Of a stretch of 64,000 bases of DNA, positions 17,048 to 27,046 are shown piece by piece. The position numbers and the translations under genes were made by a program. Each line of letters starts with the position of its first letter. Positions within the stretch are counted from its first letter, which is position 1. The notes beneath the pieces are model-generated. The model ran no database searches, was not told the origin of the DNA, and saw only the letters and a list, made by a program, of their open reading frames with translations. The stretch covers positions 212,136-276,135 of the forward strand of contig JABHDY010000003.1 of NCBI GenBank assembly GCA_018676855.1, written 5' to 3'. The stretch is from Candidatus Woesearchaeota archaeon (lineage in GTDB: Archaea; Nanobdellota; Nanobdellia; Woesearchaeales; GW2011-AR9).

Positions 17048-18195
17048 AAGATACAATGAAAATTCTTTTTATCTGTGAGAATTATATCCCACATTATGGT
17101 GGTGCAGAAGTAGTGTTTAAAAACCTTGCAGAAGGATATGTTAAACAAAAAGAAAGAGTTTCATTATTAACGCACCAACTAAGAGGCACAAAAAAGAATG
17201 AAGTTTTGAATGGCGTACAGGTTCATAGAGTTCCATCATTATATTCTCGCTACATTTTTTCATTCGCTGCAATTCCTAAAGCGATCAAGATGGCACGGCA
17301 TGCAGACATTATCCAAACAACAACATTTAATGGTGCTGTACCTGCATGGATCGCTGCTAAACTAACAGGAAAGAAAGTTGTTCTTACAGTTCATGAAGTA
17401 TGGATTGGAAAATGGAATAAAGTAACCGGATTTTCGTGGTTAAAATCGTTCGTTCATGAATGTTTAGAACGATTAATCTATGCTTTACCATTTGACAAAT
17501 ATGTGTGCGTATCAAATGCAACACGTCATGATTTGTACAAAGCTGGTATAAAAAAGAATAAAGCTGTAACAATTCATAACGGTCTTGATTACACGTTTTG
17601 GAATTCAAAGAACTTTAATCTCAAAAATGCAGAAAACATACGAAATAAGTTGAACATTGACAACAAGTTTGTATATTTTTCATGGGGACGGCCAGGACCG
17701 TCAAAGGGATTTGAAATTGCATTGAAAGCAGTCCCACATATCAAAGAAAAATTGCCAGATTCAATATTCTTGTTGATGTTAGGATCAATTGACAAGTATA
17801 AAGATAAATATCATGAACTGCAAGAATTGGTCAGAAAACTGAAAATAGACGATTATGTAAAAATAATTCCATCGGTGCCCTATGAAAAATTAGGAGATTA
17901 TATGAACGCAGCTGACTGTATTGTTGTTCCCTCATTAGCAGAAGGGTTTGGATATACAACAACAGAATCTATTGCAATGAACAAACCGGTTATCGTAAGT
18001 GATGCAGGTTCCATCCCAGAAGTTGTTTCTGGAAAACATCTTATGTTTAAGAGTAAGAACTATAGAGAACTAGCTGAAAAAGTCATAGAGGGAGCACAGG
18101 GCAAATATAATGAAACGCCAGTAAAGAAGTTCGAATGGGCACCAAGCATTGAACAGTACTTGAAGTTGTATAGAGATTTGATTCAAAACAATTGA
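17044..18195 (+). CDS. Family 4 glycosyltransferase
   Basis: ENYIPHYGGAEVVFKNLAEGY...VPSLAEGFGYTTTESIAMNKPVIVSDAGSIPEVV; ATGA overlap with upstream gene. Confidence 0.9.
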   Translation: MKDTMKILFICENYIPHYGGAEVVFKNLAEGYVKQKERVSLLTHQLRGTKKNEVLNGVQVHRVPSLYSRYIFSFAAIPKAIKMARHADIIQTTTFNGAVPAWIAAKLTGKKVVLTVHEVWIGKWNKVTGFSWLKSFVHECLERLIYALPFDKYVCVSNATRHDLYKAGIKKNKAVTIHNGLDYTFWNSKNFNLKNAENIRNKLNIDNKFVYFSWGRPGPSKGFEIALKAVPHIKEKLPDSIFLLMLGSIDKYKDKYHELQELVRKLKIDDYVKIIPSVPYEKLGDYMNAADCIVVPSLAEGFGYTTTESIAMNKPVIVSDAGSIPEVVSGKHLMFKSKNYRELAEKVIEGAQGKYNETPVKKFEWAPSIEQYLKLYRDLIQNN

Positions 18196-18242
18196 ACCCT
18201 TCTCCATAACCATTATAAAGCCATTTTTATCACAAATTAAGT

Positions 18243-19499
18243 ATGAACGTTCTTTTTGTTTCAGAATATTTTCCACCAAAAATAATGGGTGGTGGTGAGA
18301 TTAACCTTACCCTTCTTGCAAAAGCTCTCGTGAAACGGGGAGTAGACGTATCTGTAGTAACATCGTACCATAAAGGTCTTCAGAGATATGAGACTGTTGA
18401 TGGAATACGTGTGTACAGAACCCTTACAACGGGCGATTCTCCAAGTGGTATTCGGAGTAATGTAACGCGAAGCACAACATTTCCTCGGTCTGTTGTTAAA
18501 GAAGTACAACGTATAGTTACAAAAAAGAATTTTGATTGTATACATTTCATTGGAACAAGTTGTATCGCAGCACCAAAGTTGAAACATCTAAATATTCCTC
18601 TTTTTGTAACTGTTGAAAGTTATCCAACGTTATGTCCTAAAGGAGATAGAATATATCATGGTAAGAAAGAGTGTACAGTACGATGTTCACCAGCAAAGTT
18701 TGTTTCGTGTCAGAATGATTCAGCAGAATTTGGTAAGATGAAGAACAAATGGTATTTCAAATATAATCCTTTTTTCTTATGGTATGTCTATAGATATTAT
18801 ACAAGACTAAACAAATCATTACGTTACTGTAATATCATTTCGATAAGTAAATACATCCAGGGAGTTTTGCAACAACATAGAATACAAAGTACAGTTATTC
18901 CGAATGCCCTTGCGATAGAAGATTTTACAGTAAAGAAAGATAATATAATAAAAAAAGAAAATAATGATAAGAATGTTGAAGTGGCATACCTTGGCGCATT
19001 AATTAAATCGAAGGGCCCACATGTTCTTATAAAATCGTTACAAGGACTTAACTGTCATTGTACATTATATGGAGATGGTGTTCTTAAAAAGGACATTCAA
19101 CGAATGATTACGACAAAAAATATCAATGCAACAATTCATGAACCAGTTTCATATACAGAAATTCCACAAGTATATGCACAATCTGACATCATTGTCTTTC
19201 CTTCAGTATGGCCAGAACCTTTCGGAAGAATTTCTATCGAATCAATGGCAGCAGGTAAACCGGTTATTGGATCAGCAATAGGTGGAATAAAAGAAACTAT
19301 TGAACAAGGTGCAGGCATACTTGTTATTCCGGGAGATGTAAGAGAATTACATGCTGTACTTCAGACCCTTATTGATAAACCAGAATTACGTGACATGATG
19401 GGCAGAGTAGGAAAGAAAAAAGTAATGAAGTATAGTGAGGATATAGTTATACAAAAACTCATTAGTATGTATAAAATTCAAATTATAAATAAACAATGA
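18243..19499 (+). CDS. Family 4 glycosyltransferase
   Basis: SEYFPPKIMGGGEINLTLLAKAL...FPSVWPEPFGRISIESMAAGKPVIGSAIGGI. Confidence 0.9.
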   Translation: MNVLFVSEYFPPKIMGGGEINLTLLAKALVKRGVDVSVVTSYHKGLQRYETVDGIRVYRTLTTGDSPSGIRSNVTRSTTFPRSVVKEVQRIVTKKNFDCIHFIGTSCIAAPKLKHLNIPLFVTVESYPTLCPKGDRIYHGKKECTVRCSPAKFVSCQNDSAEFGKMKNKWYFKYNPFFLWYVYRYYTRLNKSLRYCNIISISKYIQGVLQQHRIQSTVIPNALAIEDFTVKKDNIIKKENNDKNVEVAYLGALIKSKGPHVLIKSLQGLNCHCTLYGDGVLKKDIQRMITTKNINATIHEPVSYTEIPQVYAQSDIIVFPSVWPEPFGRISIESMAAGKPVIGSAIGGIKETIEQGAGILVIPGDVRELHAVLQTLIDKPELRDMMGRVGKKKVMKYSEDIVIQKLISMYKIQIINKQ

Positions 19500-20740
19500 A
19501 AGTCGCTATAATTGCAACATTCCTAGGACAAAAGACGTCAGGAGCAGAAATTAGTAGTTTTCTTCTCGCAACAAGTTTTAACACTAGTAAAGAGAACGAT
19601 TCAGCGTTTGTCATAACAACTAAAGTAACACACAAAATGCCGTTCCGATGTTATTCTGTTCCCTCATTAAAACGTGTTCCAAATTCTGTTCTTCTTATAG
19701 GCCACAGAATTATTGATACGCAAATGGAAAAAAGAATATATTCAATTTTTGTAAAGGAAAAGCCCGACATTGTTCACATACAGGATTCGTCAATGATGAT
19801 TGCTGCGATACGTGCAGCACGAAGATTACGTATTCCAACAGTCTTTACTGTCCGCGATTACCGTTTCTCATGCAACCTATCAATTCCATTAGAACAGGGA
19901 ATCATTCCGTTCCACTATTCAAAGAAAACGTACAAGAAATGGCTTTACCAATCATTTGTGCAAGGATATAATAAAGGGTGGATAAGCACTTATACACTTC
20001 CATGGTTCTATACACAAAATAATAGGTTACTTCAATATTTTAAAAATATTGATTATTATGTTACCGTTTCAGATTTTGTAAAGAATAAAGTTATTGAATC
20101 AGGAATTGAGGAAGACAAAGTAAAGACTATCAAAGTACAAAAAGAAGAATGGGAACCGATTAGTCTTAAACAAGCACCAAAGACCATCCAGATATTTACT
20201 GCTGGCGGACTGAAGAAAACGAAGGGGTTTGATTATTTGATACGTTCGTTCAGGCACGTTGTCGACATATATCCACACGCACAATTACGTATTGCGGGCG
20301 ACGGTTCTTCACGAGAAGCGTTAGGGAAATTAACACAACAATTACATCTGAAACATAATGTAACGTTCTTAGGCAATATAAATCATGATACAATGAAAAA
20401 TGAGTATGCCCAATCAAGTTTTGTTATATCTCCATCATTATGGCCAGAACCATTAACAAGAATTATCTTTGAGTCTTTTACAATGAAAAAAACTATCGTT
20501 GCAACGAATGTTGGCGGTAGTGCAGAATTGGTTATTAATGGAAAGACGGGCCTTACTGTTGAAGCGAGAGACATTAATGGAATGGCAAACGCAATTATAA
20601 AACTCATAAAAGAACCAAACACAAGAAATAAACTTGCATCTAGTGGCCATACCCTTATTACTAAAGTATCGAATGCGTCTGCCGTATTTCAACATCATAG
20701 AAATGTATATGAGAAATTAGTAAATATAGAGAAAAGATAA
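19496..20740 (+). CDS. Family 4 glycosyltransferase
   Basis: SPSLWPEPLTRIIFESFTMKKTIVATNVGG; ATGA overlap with upstream GT4. Confidence 0.88.
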   Translation: MKVAIIATFLGQKTSGAEISSFLLATSFNTSKENDSAFVITTKVTHKMPFRCYSVPSLKRVPNSVLLIGHRIIDTQMEKRIYSIFVKEKPDIVHIQDSSMMIAAIRAARRLRIPTVFTVRDYRFSCNLSIPLEQGIIPFHYSKKTYKKWLYQSFVQGYNKGWISTYTLPWFYTQNNRLLQYFKNIDYYVTVSDFVKNKVIESGIEEDKVKTIKVQKEEWEPISLKQAPKTIQIFTAGGLKKTKGFDYLIRSFRHVVDIYPHAQLRIAGDGSSREALGKLTQQLHLKHNVTFLGNINHDTMKNEYAQSSFVISPSLWPEPLTRIIFESFTMKKTIVATNVGGSAELVINGKTGLTVEARDINGMANAIIKLIKEPNTRNKLASSGHTLITKVSNASAVFQHHRNVYEKLVNIEKR

Positions 20741-20765
20741 ATAGGAAAAAATAAAGGAATAAAAG

Positions 20766-21911
20766 TTAATTGATTTTCACCATGTTCAAACACGTTTCAC
20801 AGATCGGCATAAGGTTATGGTTTAACAAGTTCATTCTAAACTCTTTATACTCTATACTGTTCCATATCTCCTTAAAACTTTTTTCTTTAAGATTACCAAA
20901 CGATTTACGTAACTGTCCACAATGAATAACATTTCCGTACGGGTCTATCCGTGCTCGATTAATGAACCTACACATGTATCGTCCATTTCTTCGAAGTGTT
21001 CGAGCATGACACTCTTCAACTTTTGTAAGTAAATATTCTGGATAAAAGAAAACGTTAACTCCATTATTGTTTCCATACTCTTGAACTTCTTCAAGAGATT
21101 TCTTTAATTCATCTAAAGAATATTCTCGTTTATATTCATCAATTATCATTAAAGGAAAAACGTCGTCTTTATCTTCATCAGACACTTTAAGTAATGATTG
21201 AGTTTGTGCAATTTCATCTTTAATGTAATATCGTTCAATTTCAAACCAAACAGATTTAATATTATTTTCCTTCGCAATCTTTACAATATCTTTCATATAG
21301 GGAAGATTTTCTTTCATAACAACAGACACAATATTGGTAAGAATACCTCTTTCATGTAACATCTTAAAAGAGTTTATTGTTTGTTGAAACGCAACGGGAG
21401 AACCACGTATTTCGTTATGCATCTCTTGATTACCGTCTAATGACATACCAACACTTACAAGACCTTTCATGGCACTCAGAGTATCAATATTCATCTTGTT
21501 AATTAGGGTACCGTTCGTTGCAAGATCATATTTCATGTCAAGAGAATCAAATAGGTGCATAGTGTCCAATATGTTCCCATGCATCATCGGTTCACCACCA
21601 ATAATATTAACTTTTTTGAATGTATTCTTTGTAAATATCTCTTTAATTTCGTCCATTGTAAGTTCTGGAACATCCTTCTTAACCTGAGCTAAACGATTAA
21701 AGAAACACATTTTACATTTCAGATTACATCGTGCAGTTGGTTCAAAAATAACCATCTCTGGAAATGGTGCATCGCCAGACTTTAATGTCTGTGTATATAT
21801 CTCTTTAAGACGTTTTAATTCTCTATTGTAATAGACTTTTCGTGCAATGGTATAAACCGGTTTAATTTTGGTTACTGCCACTCTTGTTTTATGTAATACT
21901 TTATTTAACAT
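20766..21911 (-). CDS. Radical SAM/SPASM enzyme
   Basis: FEPTARCNLKCKMCFFNRL; IIGGEPMMH; C-terminal CRFINRARIDPYGNVIHCGQLRKSFGNL...PICETC. Confidence 0.87.
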   Translation of the reverse strand: MLNKVLHKTRVAVTKIKPVYTIARKVYYNRELKRLKEIYTQTLKSGDAPFPEMVIFEPTARCNLKCKMCFFNRLAQVKKDVPELTMDEIKEIFTKNTFKKVNIIGGEPMMHGNILDTMHLFDSLDMKYDLATNGTLINKMNIDTLSAMKGLVSVGMSLDGNQEMHNEIRGSPVAFQQTINSFKMLHERGILTNIVSVVMKENLPYMKDIVKIAKENNIKSVWFEIERYYIKDEIAQTQSLLKVSDEDKDDVFPLMIIDEYKREYSLDELKKSLEEVQEYGNNNGVNVFFYPEYLLTKVEECHARTLRRNGRYMCRFINRARIDPYGNVIHCGQLRKSFGNLKEKSFKEIWNSIEYKEFRMNLLNHNLMPICETCLNMVKIN

Positions 21912-22908
21912 TTTGATATAATTTTCTACACAGTTTTAATGTGTCTAATCCCTCTGATCCAGGAATGAAAACTTTTCCCCCATTTTGTATTGTTGAAACG
22001 AAATTTGTTATTTGGTCAGCAATATGACCTTTTTTTAACGGAATAAAAGACATTAACTTTGAATACATTTTTGATTTAAGTGCGTTAGTAAAAGAATACT
22101 CACCAAAATGAAATTCTACAAATTTATTATTTTGTATAACGATTGAACCTTTCGTTCCATGAACTTCAATGACGTTAGGAAGGTTTCGACATGTTGCCGT
22201 TGTAGCTTCTATTACTCCTAACGCATTATTGTTAAATTTTATTGTACCAACGAACGTATCTTCTATCGGCAGATCATATTTGAACGTCTCCTTAAATGAT
22301 GAAACATCTTTGTACGGGCCACCTAGCCATCGTAATAAGTCTAGAAAATGAATTCCTTGGTTAATTAAGACTCCACCACCAGACTTTTGTGGATCTGTTA
22401 CCCAGGAAGTTGAGTTGTAATAATTCTTACTTCTATTCCATTTCATAGAAACGCGAAGAAGAACTAATTTTCCTAGTTTTCCACTATCAATCAACTTTTT
22501 TGTTTTCTGGACAGCTTTCCCAAACCTCATTTGTGAAATAACACTAACGATAACATTATTTTTTTCTGCTTCTTCTAATAACTCTTGCGCTTTTATTTCA
22601 TCAATATCGAGAGGTTTCTCAATAAGAAGATGTTTACCTGCCCTGACAACTTGTAATCCAATATCCGCATGAGCATATGGTGGTGTAAGAACAATGATAG
22701 CGTCAATGTCTGGGTTTAGTACCATCTCGTCAACTGTCCGATACGCTTTAATTCCTAACTTTTGTGATTCTTTGTGAAGTTTATCTTCAGACCGTGAGCA
22801 TAAAGCAACCAATTCTGCTCCTTTCATGGTAGTTATAGCTTTATAATGAGTTTTAAAAATAGAACCAATGCCTACTACTCCCAACATAATCTTCTTATTT
22901 GAACCCAT
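21901..22908 (-). CDS. Gfo/Idh/MocA family oxidoreductase
   Basis: LGVVGIGSIFKTHYKAI, GKHLLIEKPLD, GGGVLINQGIHFLDLLRWLGG. Confidence 0.93.
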   Translation of the reverse strand: MGSNKKIMLGVVGIGSIFKTHYKAITTMKGAELVALCSRSEDKLHKESQKLGIKAYRTVDEMVLNPDIDAIIVLTPPYAHADIGLQVVRAGKHLLIEKPLDIDEIKAQELLEEAEKNNVIVSVISQMRFGKAVQKTKKLIDSGKLGKLVLLRVSMKWNRSKNYYNSTSWVTDPQKSGGGVLINQGIHFLDLLRWLGGPYKDVSSFKETFKYDLPIEDTFVGTIKFNNNALGVIEATTATCRNLPNVIEVHGTKGSIVIQNNKFVEFHFGEYSFTNALKSKMYSKLMSFIPLKKGHIADQITNFVSTIQNGGKVFIPGSEGLDTLKLCRKLYQNVK

Positions 22909-23067
22909 TTTTGTTATTAATCACGAGGCGATTATTTAAAGATTTCTGACTTTAGTTCTATATAAATGTGCTTAAATGAATATGTTGTACTAAAAATAAC
23001 TTTGATATATCTGAGATAATCTTATCATACACAAATTATATAAAGAAAAAATAACAAATTTTTGAAT

Positions 23068-24651
23068 ATGAAAAGAACTAATGTCATTATTGTTTTGATG
23101 GTACTTGTTTTTTTATCTTTATCATGGTACTTTTCATGGTTCATAATGGACGATGCTTATTTTACTTACAGATACTCAGAAAATCTTATTGACAGTTTTG
23201 GTTTGAATTGGAACACAGATGGAAAACCAGTAGAAGCCTATACAACTTTTGGATGGGCAATAATAAATACTATCCCAATAAAATTCAATATTCCTCCAGA
23301 AATATTTTCACAAATTATTTCTATAATTTCTGCTTTAGGCATAGCCACAACTCTATTGTTTTTGTTCGAACGAAAACAAAAAATTTATATTTTTCCCGCC
23401 CTTGGAATTTTGTTATTAAATCCTGCTTTTGTCGTTATAACAATTCAAGGCATGGAAACAACGTTTACTGCGTTATTTGTTTTAATATCCGCCGTTTCTT
23501 TATATAAAAGTAGATTAAAATTGTCATTAATTTCATCAACAGTATCAATGCTACTTCGACCAGACACATTAATATTTTTCTTGTTTATGTACGGGTTCTA
23601 CATAAGAAAAAATAAGATAAAAGAATTATTATATAATGGATTTTTTCTTACAATATTACCCCTATCAATATGGTTTATATGGAGAGTTTCATATTACGGT
23701 TATATTCTTCCAAACGCTTTTTATGTGAAATCAGCTACAAGTATAATGTACTATTTTCAATCAATGGTAACATTGAGTTCTTTCATAGCTTTTTTACTTC
23801 CAATAATAATTTTTACATTACCATTTCTATTTTATGTTGATAAATCTATTATGAAGAGAACGATGCCATTAGTACTTGGCACTGTTTTTTTCTTAATATT
23901 ACATTTATTTATAAGACCCGTACAGGGATACTTCTGGCGTTTTCAAACACCTGTTCTTGGAGTAATATTGGCAATATTGATCATCATAATTTCGGAGTCT
24001 TCATTTAGTTTTAATGTAAATATGAATTGGAAAAAGTATTTACTTTTAACTTTGATATTTATAATAACTATATCACCATTAAACCTAATTGATGATGCCA
24101 TTCATCAGACTGATACGAAAAGTCAACATGATAGAGCAGAAATGGGTAAAGTTTTGGGAAATTATAAAGGATACTCAATGTTTATTTCTGAATCTGGTGC
24201 AGTGCCATATTATTCTAAATGGAAATCTGCTGATAGTTGGGGATTAACAAACGAAGACATTGCTCATAATGGTTTGGATTATGATTTTCTTGAAGAATTT
24301 AATCCAGATATGATTATGTATCTACACAGAACAAAATATAGACCCCAGAAATATTATGGGACCCCAGATGATTTTCCGTTCGAATATCTACAAAAGAAAG
24401 GATTTGTTTTAGTTGCAGTTACTATTAAAGATCCCTATAAAGAACATCATTATTTTGTCAATAAGAAATTGGCAAACAACAATCAACTAATTTGTGATAT
24501 GCAAAATATTAAAAGTATTAATTACAATTTGGAAAGACATTACGAAATTGAAAGAAAATTTGGGATTAAAGAGGTAATATGTAATAAAGGGGAAAGTTCA
24601 AACGACACAATTGAAAGTAATTCAAATATCTTTGAGATTCCGTTCCATTAA
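23068..24651 (+). CDS. GT-C membrane glycosyltransferase, AftB/mannosyltransferase-like
   Basis: MDDAYFTYRYSENLIDSFGLNWNTDGKPVEAYTTFGW near the N-terminus; many TM helices. Confidence 0.65.
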   Translation: MKRTNVIIVLMVLVFLSLSWYFSWFIMDDAYFTYRYSENLIDSFGLNWNTDGKPVEAYTTFGWAIINTIPIKFNIPPEIFSQIISIISALGIATTLLFLFERKQKIYIFPALGILLLNPAFVVITIQGMETTFTALFVLISAVSLYKSRLKLSLISSTVSMLLRPDTLIFFLFMYGFYIRKNKIKELLYNGFFLTILPLSIWFIWRVSYYGYILPNAFYVKSATSIMYYFQSMVTLSSFIAFLLPIIIFTLPFLFYVDKSIMKRTMPLVLGTVFFLILHLFIRPVQGYFWRFQTPVLGVILAILIIIISESSFSFNVNMNWKKYLLLTLIFIITISPLNLIDDAIHQTDTKSQHDRAEMGKVLGNYKGYSMFISESGAVPYYSKWKSADSWGLTNEDIAHNGLDYDFLEEFNPDMIMYLHRTKYRPQKYYGTPDDFPFEYLQKKGFVLVAVTIKDPYKEHHYFVNKKLANNNQLICDMQNIKSINYNLERHYEIERKFGIKEVICNKGESSNDTIESNSNIFEIPFH

Positions 24652-24761
24652 TACTCTAAAATGATTATCTTAACTTCTTCTTTTCGATAAACAACATAAA
24701 TAATTCCGCAGAAGTGGTAAAAACTGTAAAGTTTATAAAAGAATAAGCTTAAAAGTTCTTT

Positions 24762-25451
24762 ATGATTGGTAAAAAAGATATTGTAGTTCTTGCAAGAAGT
24801 TTAATAGATCAAAATCCCAATACTCTTAGACGTCCTGAAAGTTATTTACAACATATTGAAATGACATATGATATAGCAGAACAAATCGTGAAGAATGTTT
24901 TAGGACACTACCCAGTCATAGGTCTTCATCCAAGAGAGGTTGCAGGAGCGGCAGGATTGCACGATATTGGAAGACCAATGCAAGGAGATCAGACATTCCA
25001 TGAATTACGTGGAGCCCAGTATATTGAAGACCACGGTGTTGAAAAAGGAGTTGCGCCGTCTGAAAGACAAGTATCTGTTATTGCACAGATGGTACGACCA
25101 CATGCATTTGTGTATGAATTTTGGCAAGATCAAGCATGTAGAGAAAAAAGAAAAGAGTTTGAACCATTTGATTCGGTCCTTCTTCTTCCACGAACATGGC
25201 AAGAATCTATTGTTGCATATGCTGATTTATCAATTGGAAAAGGAGATAAAGATGGACAGAGAATTAGTGTTCAAGAAAGAATGAGAGTACTAATAGACTC
25301 TTATACAAGAAATCCAGAGCGTGCAGATCCAGCTGTCGCAAGATCCGTTATAAAATCTGAAGAAAGAATATTCAGATTAGCTAAACGAGTAGAAGCATTA
25401 GAACAAGGAAGATTAAGTGACAGACAAATTGATAGATACGGATTCTTATAA
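24762..25451 (+). CDS. HD-domain phosphohydrolase-like protein
   Basis: QHIEMTYDIAEQI...GAAGLHDIGRP...VRPHAF...AYADLS. Confidence 0.75.
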   Translation: MIGKKDIVVLARSLIDQNPNTLRRPESYLQHIEMTYDIAEQIVKNVLGHYPVIGLHPREVAGAAGLHDIGRPMQGDQTFHELRGAQYIEDHGVEKGVAPSERQVSVIAQMVRPHAFVYEFWQDQACREKRKEFEPFDSVLLLPRTWQESIVAYADLSIGKGDKDGQRISVQERMRVLIDSYTRNPERADPAVARSVIKSEERIFRLAKRVEALEQGRLSDRQIDRYGFL

Positions 25452-25453
25452 CC

Positions 25454-26869
25454 CTACTCATCAGGTAACATATTAAACCTAACAAGGCCCCATGCACCAA
25501 TACAATATTTCTTAAATGTACTCCAAGACCGTAAATCTTTTGCTTTCTTAAAAACGAACCGTGGCCGAAGATAAAATGACCTATACGCTTTCTTAATCCA
25601 CTCTTCTGCATCAGGAATTAAGTATGGCATCCTACCAACTTCTTTTCCTAACGTAAAATTCCTCCAATAATCAGCATCTATAAGACCATTCTCAACACTA
25701 AGAGTATGAAGTGGTGTTTTAGGGTACGGAGTCGCAATAGTAAACATAACAAAGTCTGGATTGATTTTCTTCGCAAGGTCAATCGTTCCCTGCATTGTAA
25801 GGGGCGTTTCTGTTGCGTAGCCAATAATAAAATAAGCAAACGATTCCATTCCAATTTTCCGTGTTAATGCAAATACTTCTTGAACTTTCTCAAGTGTAAT
25901 TCTTTTATTCATCAATTTTAATATTCGTGGATCGCCAGATTCTACGCCGTACCGTAATCTTATACAACCCGCTTTTTTCATTAACCGTAACATTTCTTCA
26001 TCAACAAGATTAACACGGGTAGGAGACTCCCACTTAACTTTCAATCCACGTTTAAGAATTTCGTTACATATTCCCACTACATGTTCACGCCGTACAGTAA
26101 TAGTATCATCATAAAACATGATTTCTTTAACACCATATTTCTCAACAAGCATTTCCATTTCGTCAACAACGCTTTGAGGATTACGTGTTCTAAATCGCCT
26201 ATCAGAAGGTTGTTTAAAACAGAAACCGCACTGGTAGGGACATCCACGAGTAGAAATCATTGTTGATACGGGATGAAGACCAATAACAGAAGAATATTTT
26301 TTCATGGGTAACAAATGAAACGCTGGAAATGGAAGGGAATCGACATCTTTTACTATTCTTGCTTGATTAACAACAATTTCTTCACCATTTTTGTATCCGA
26401 GACCTTTAATATTAGAATAGTCAGTATTATTTTCAAGTGCATCAACCAATTCTGCCATTGTATATTCACCCTCACCAACAATACAAAAATCAACAAATTC
26501 TGACTGTAACGATTCTTTTGGATACACAGAAATGTGTGACCCACCCAAAACAACAGTTAAACCTAATTCTTTACATATTTGTGCTGCTTCTAAAGCTCCA
26601 TGAAAAGTTGGCGTCATGCACGTTATTGCGACAATGTCTGCGTGTTCTTTTTGTATTGCATCTCTAAAATCAGACGCGGTATAATTAGAACCCTGGGCAT
26701 CAACAATGGAAACGTTAACACCTTTCGTTTCAAGAACTGCAGCGACGTATGCAATTCCTAACGGTGGAAGAACGCCCTGTACCCTATTCAAACTTTCAGG
26801 AAGACGAGTATTAATATTACCTTTGTCATGGTACCGTACAAGAACAACTTTTTTTGATCTACCAACCAT
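25454..26869 (-). CDS. B12-binding-domain radical SAM protein
   Basis: PPLGIAYVAAVLETKGVNVSIVDAQ, VVLGGSHISVYPKESL, STRGCPYQCGFCFKQ. Confidence 0.92.
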   Translation of the reverse strand: MVGRSKKVVLVRYHDKGNINTRLPESLNRVQGVLPPLGIAYVAAVLETKGVNVSIVDAQGSNYTASDFRDAIQKEHADIVAITCMTPTFHGALEAAQICKELGLTVVLGGSHISVYPKESLQSEFVDFCIVGEGEYTMAELVDALENNTDYSNIKGLGYKNGEEIVVNQARIVKDVDSLPFPAFHLLPMKKYSSVIGLHPVSTMISTRGCPYQCGFCFKQPSDRRFRTRNPQSVVDEMEMLVEKYGVKEIMFYDDTITVRREHVVGICNEILKRGLKVKWESPTRVNLVDEEMLRLMKKAGCIRLRYGVESGDPRILKLMNKRITLEKVQEVFALTRKIGMESFAYFIIGYATETPLTMQGTIDLAKKINPDFVMFTIATPYPKTPLHTLSVENGLIDADYWRNFTLGKEVGRMPYLIPDAEEWIKKAYRSFYLRPRFVFKKAKDLRSWSTFKKYCIGAWGLVRFNMLPDE

Positions 26870-27046
26870 TATAGAGCTTTTCGTTATAGTCCTATAAAAA
26901 CTTTATCGTTTTCTGATACTATTTACAAGATAATTAAGTTTACTTAAGCAAAAATGAACCTAAATAGACATATAAATCATAAGATTTAAAAGCTATTTTT
27001 GACGTTAATGAAAGATAAATAAGGAAAGATAGATAGCATAATAATA

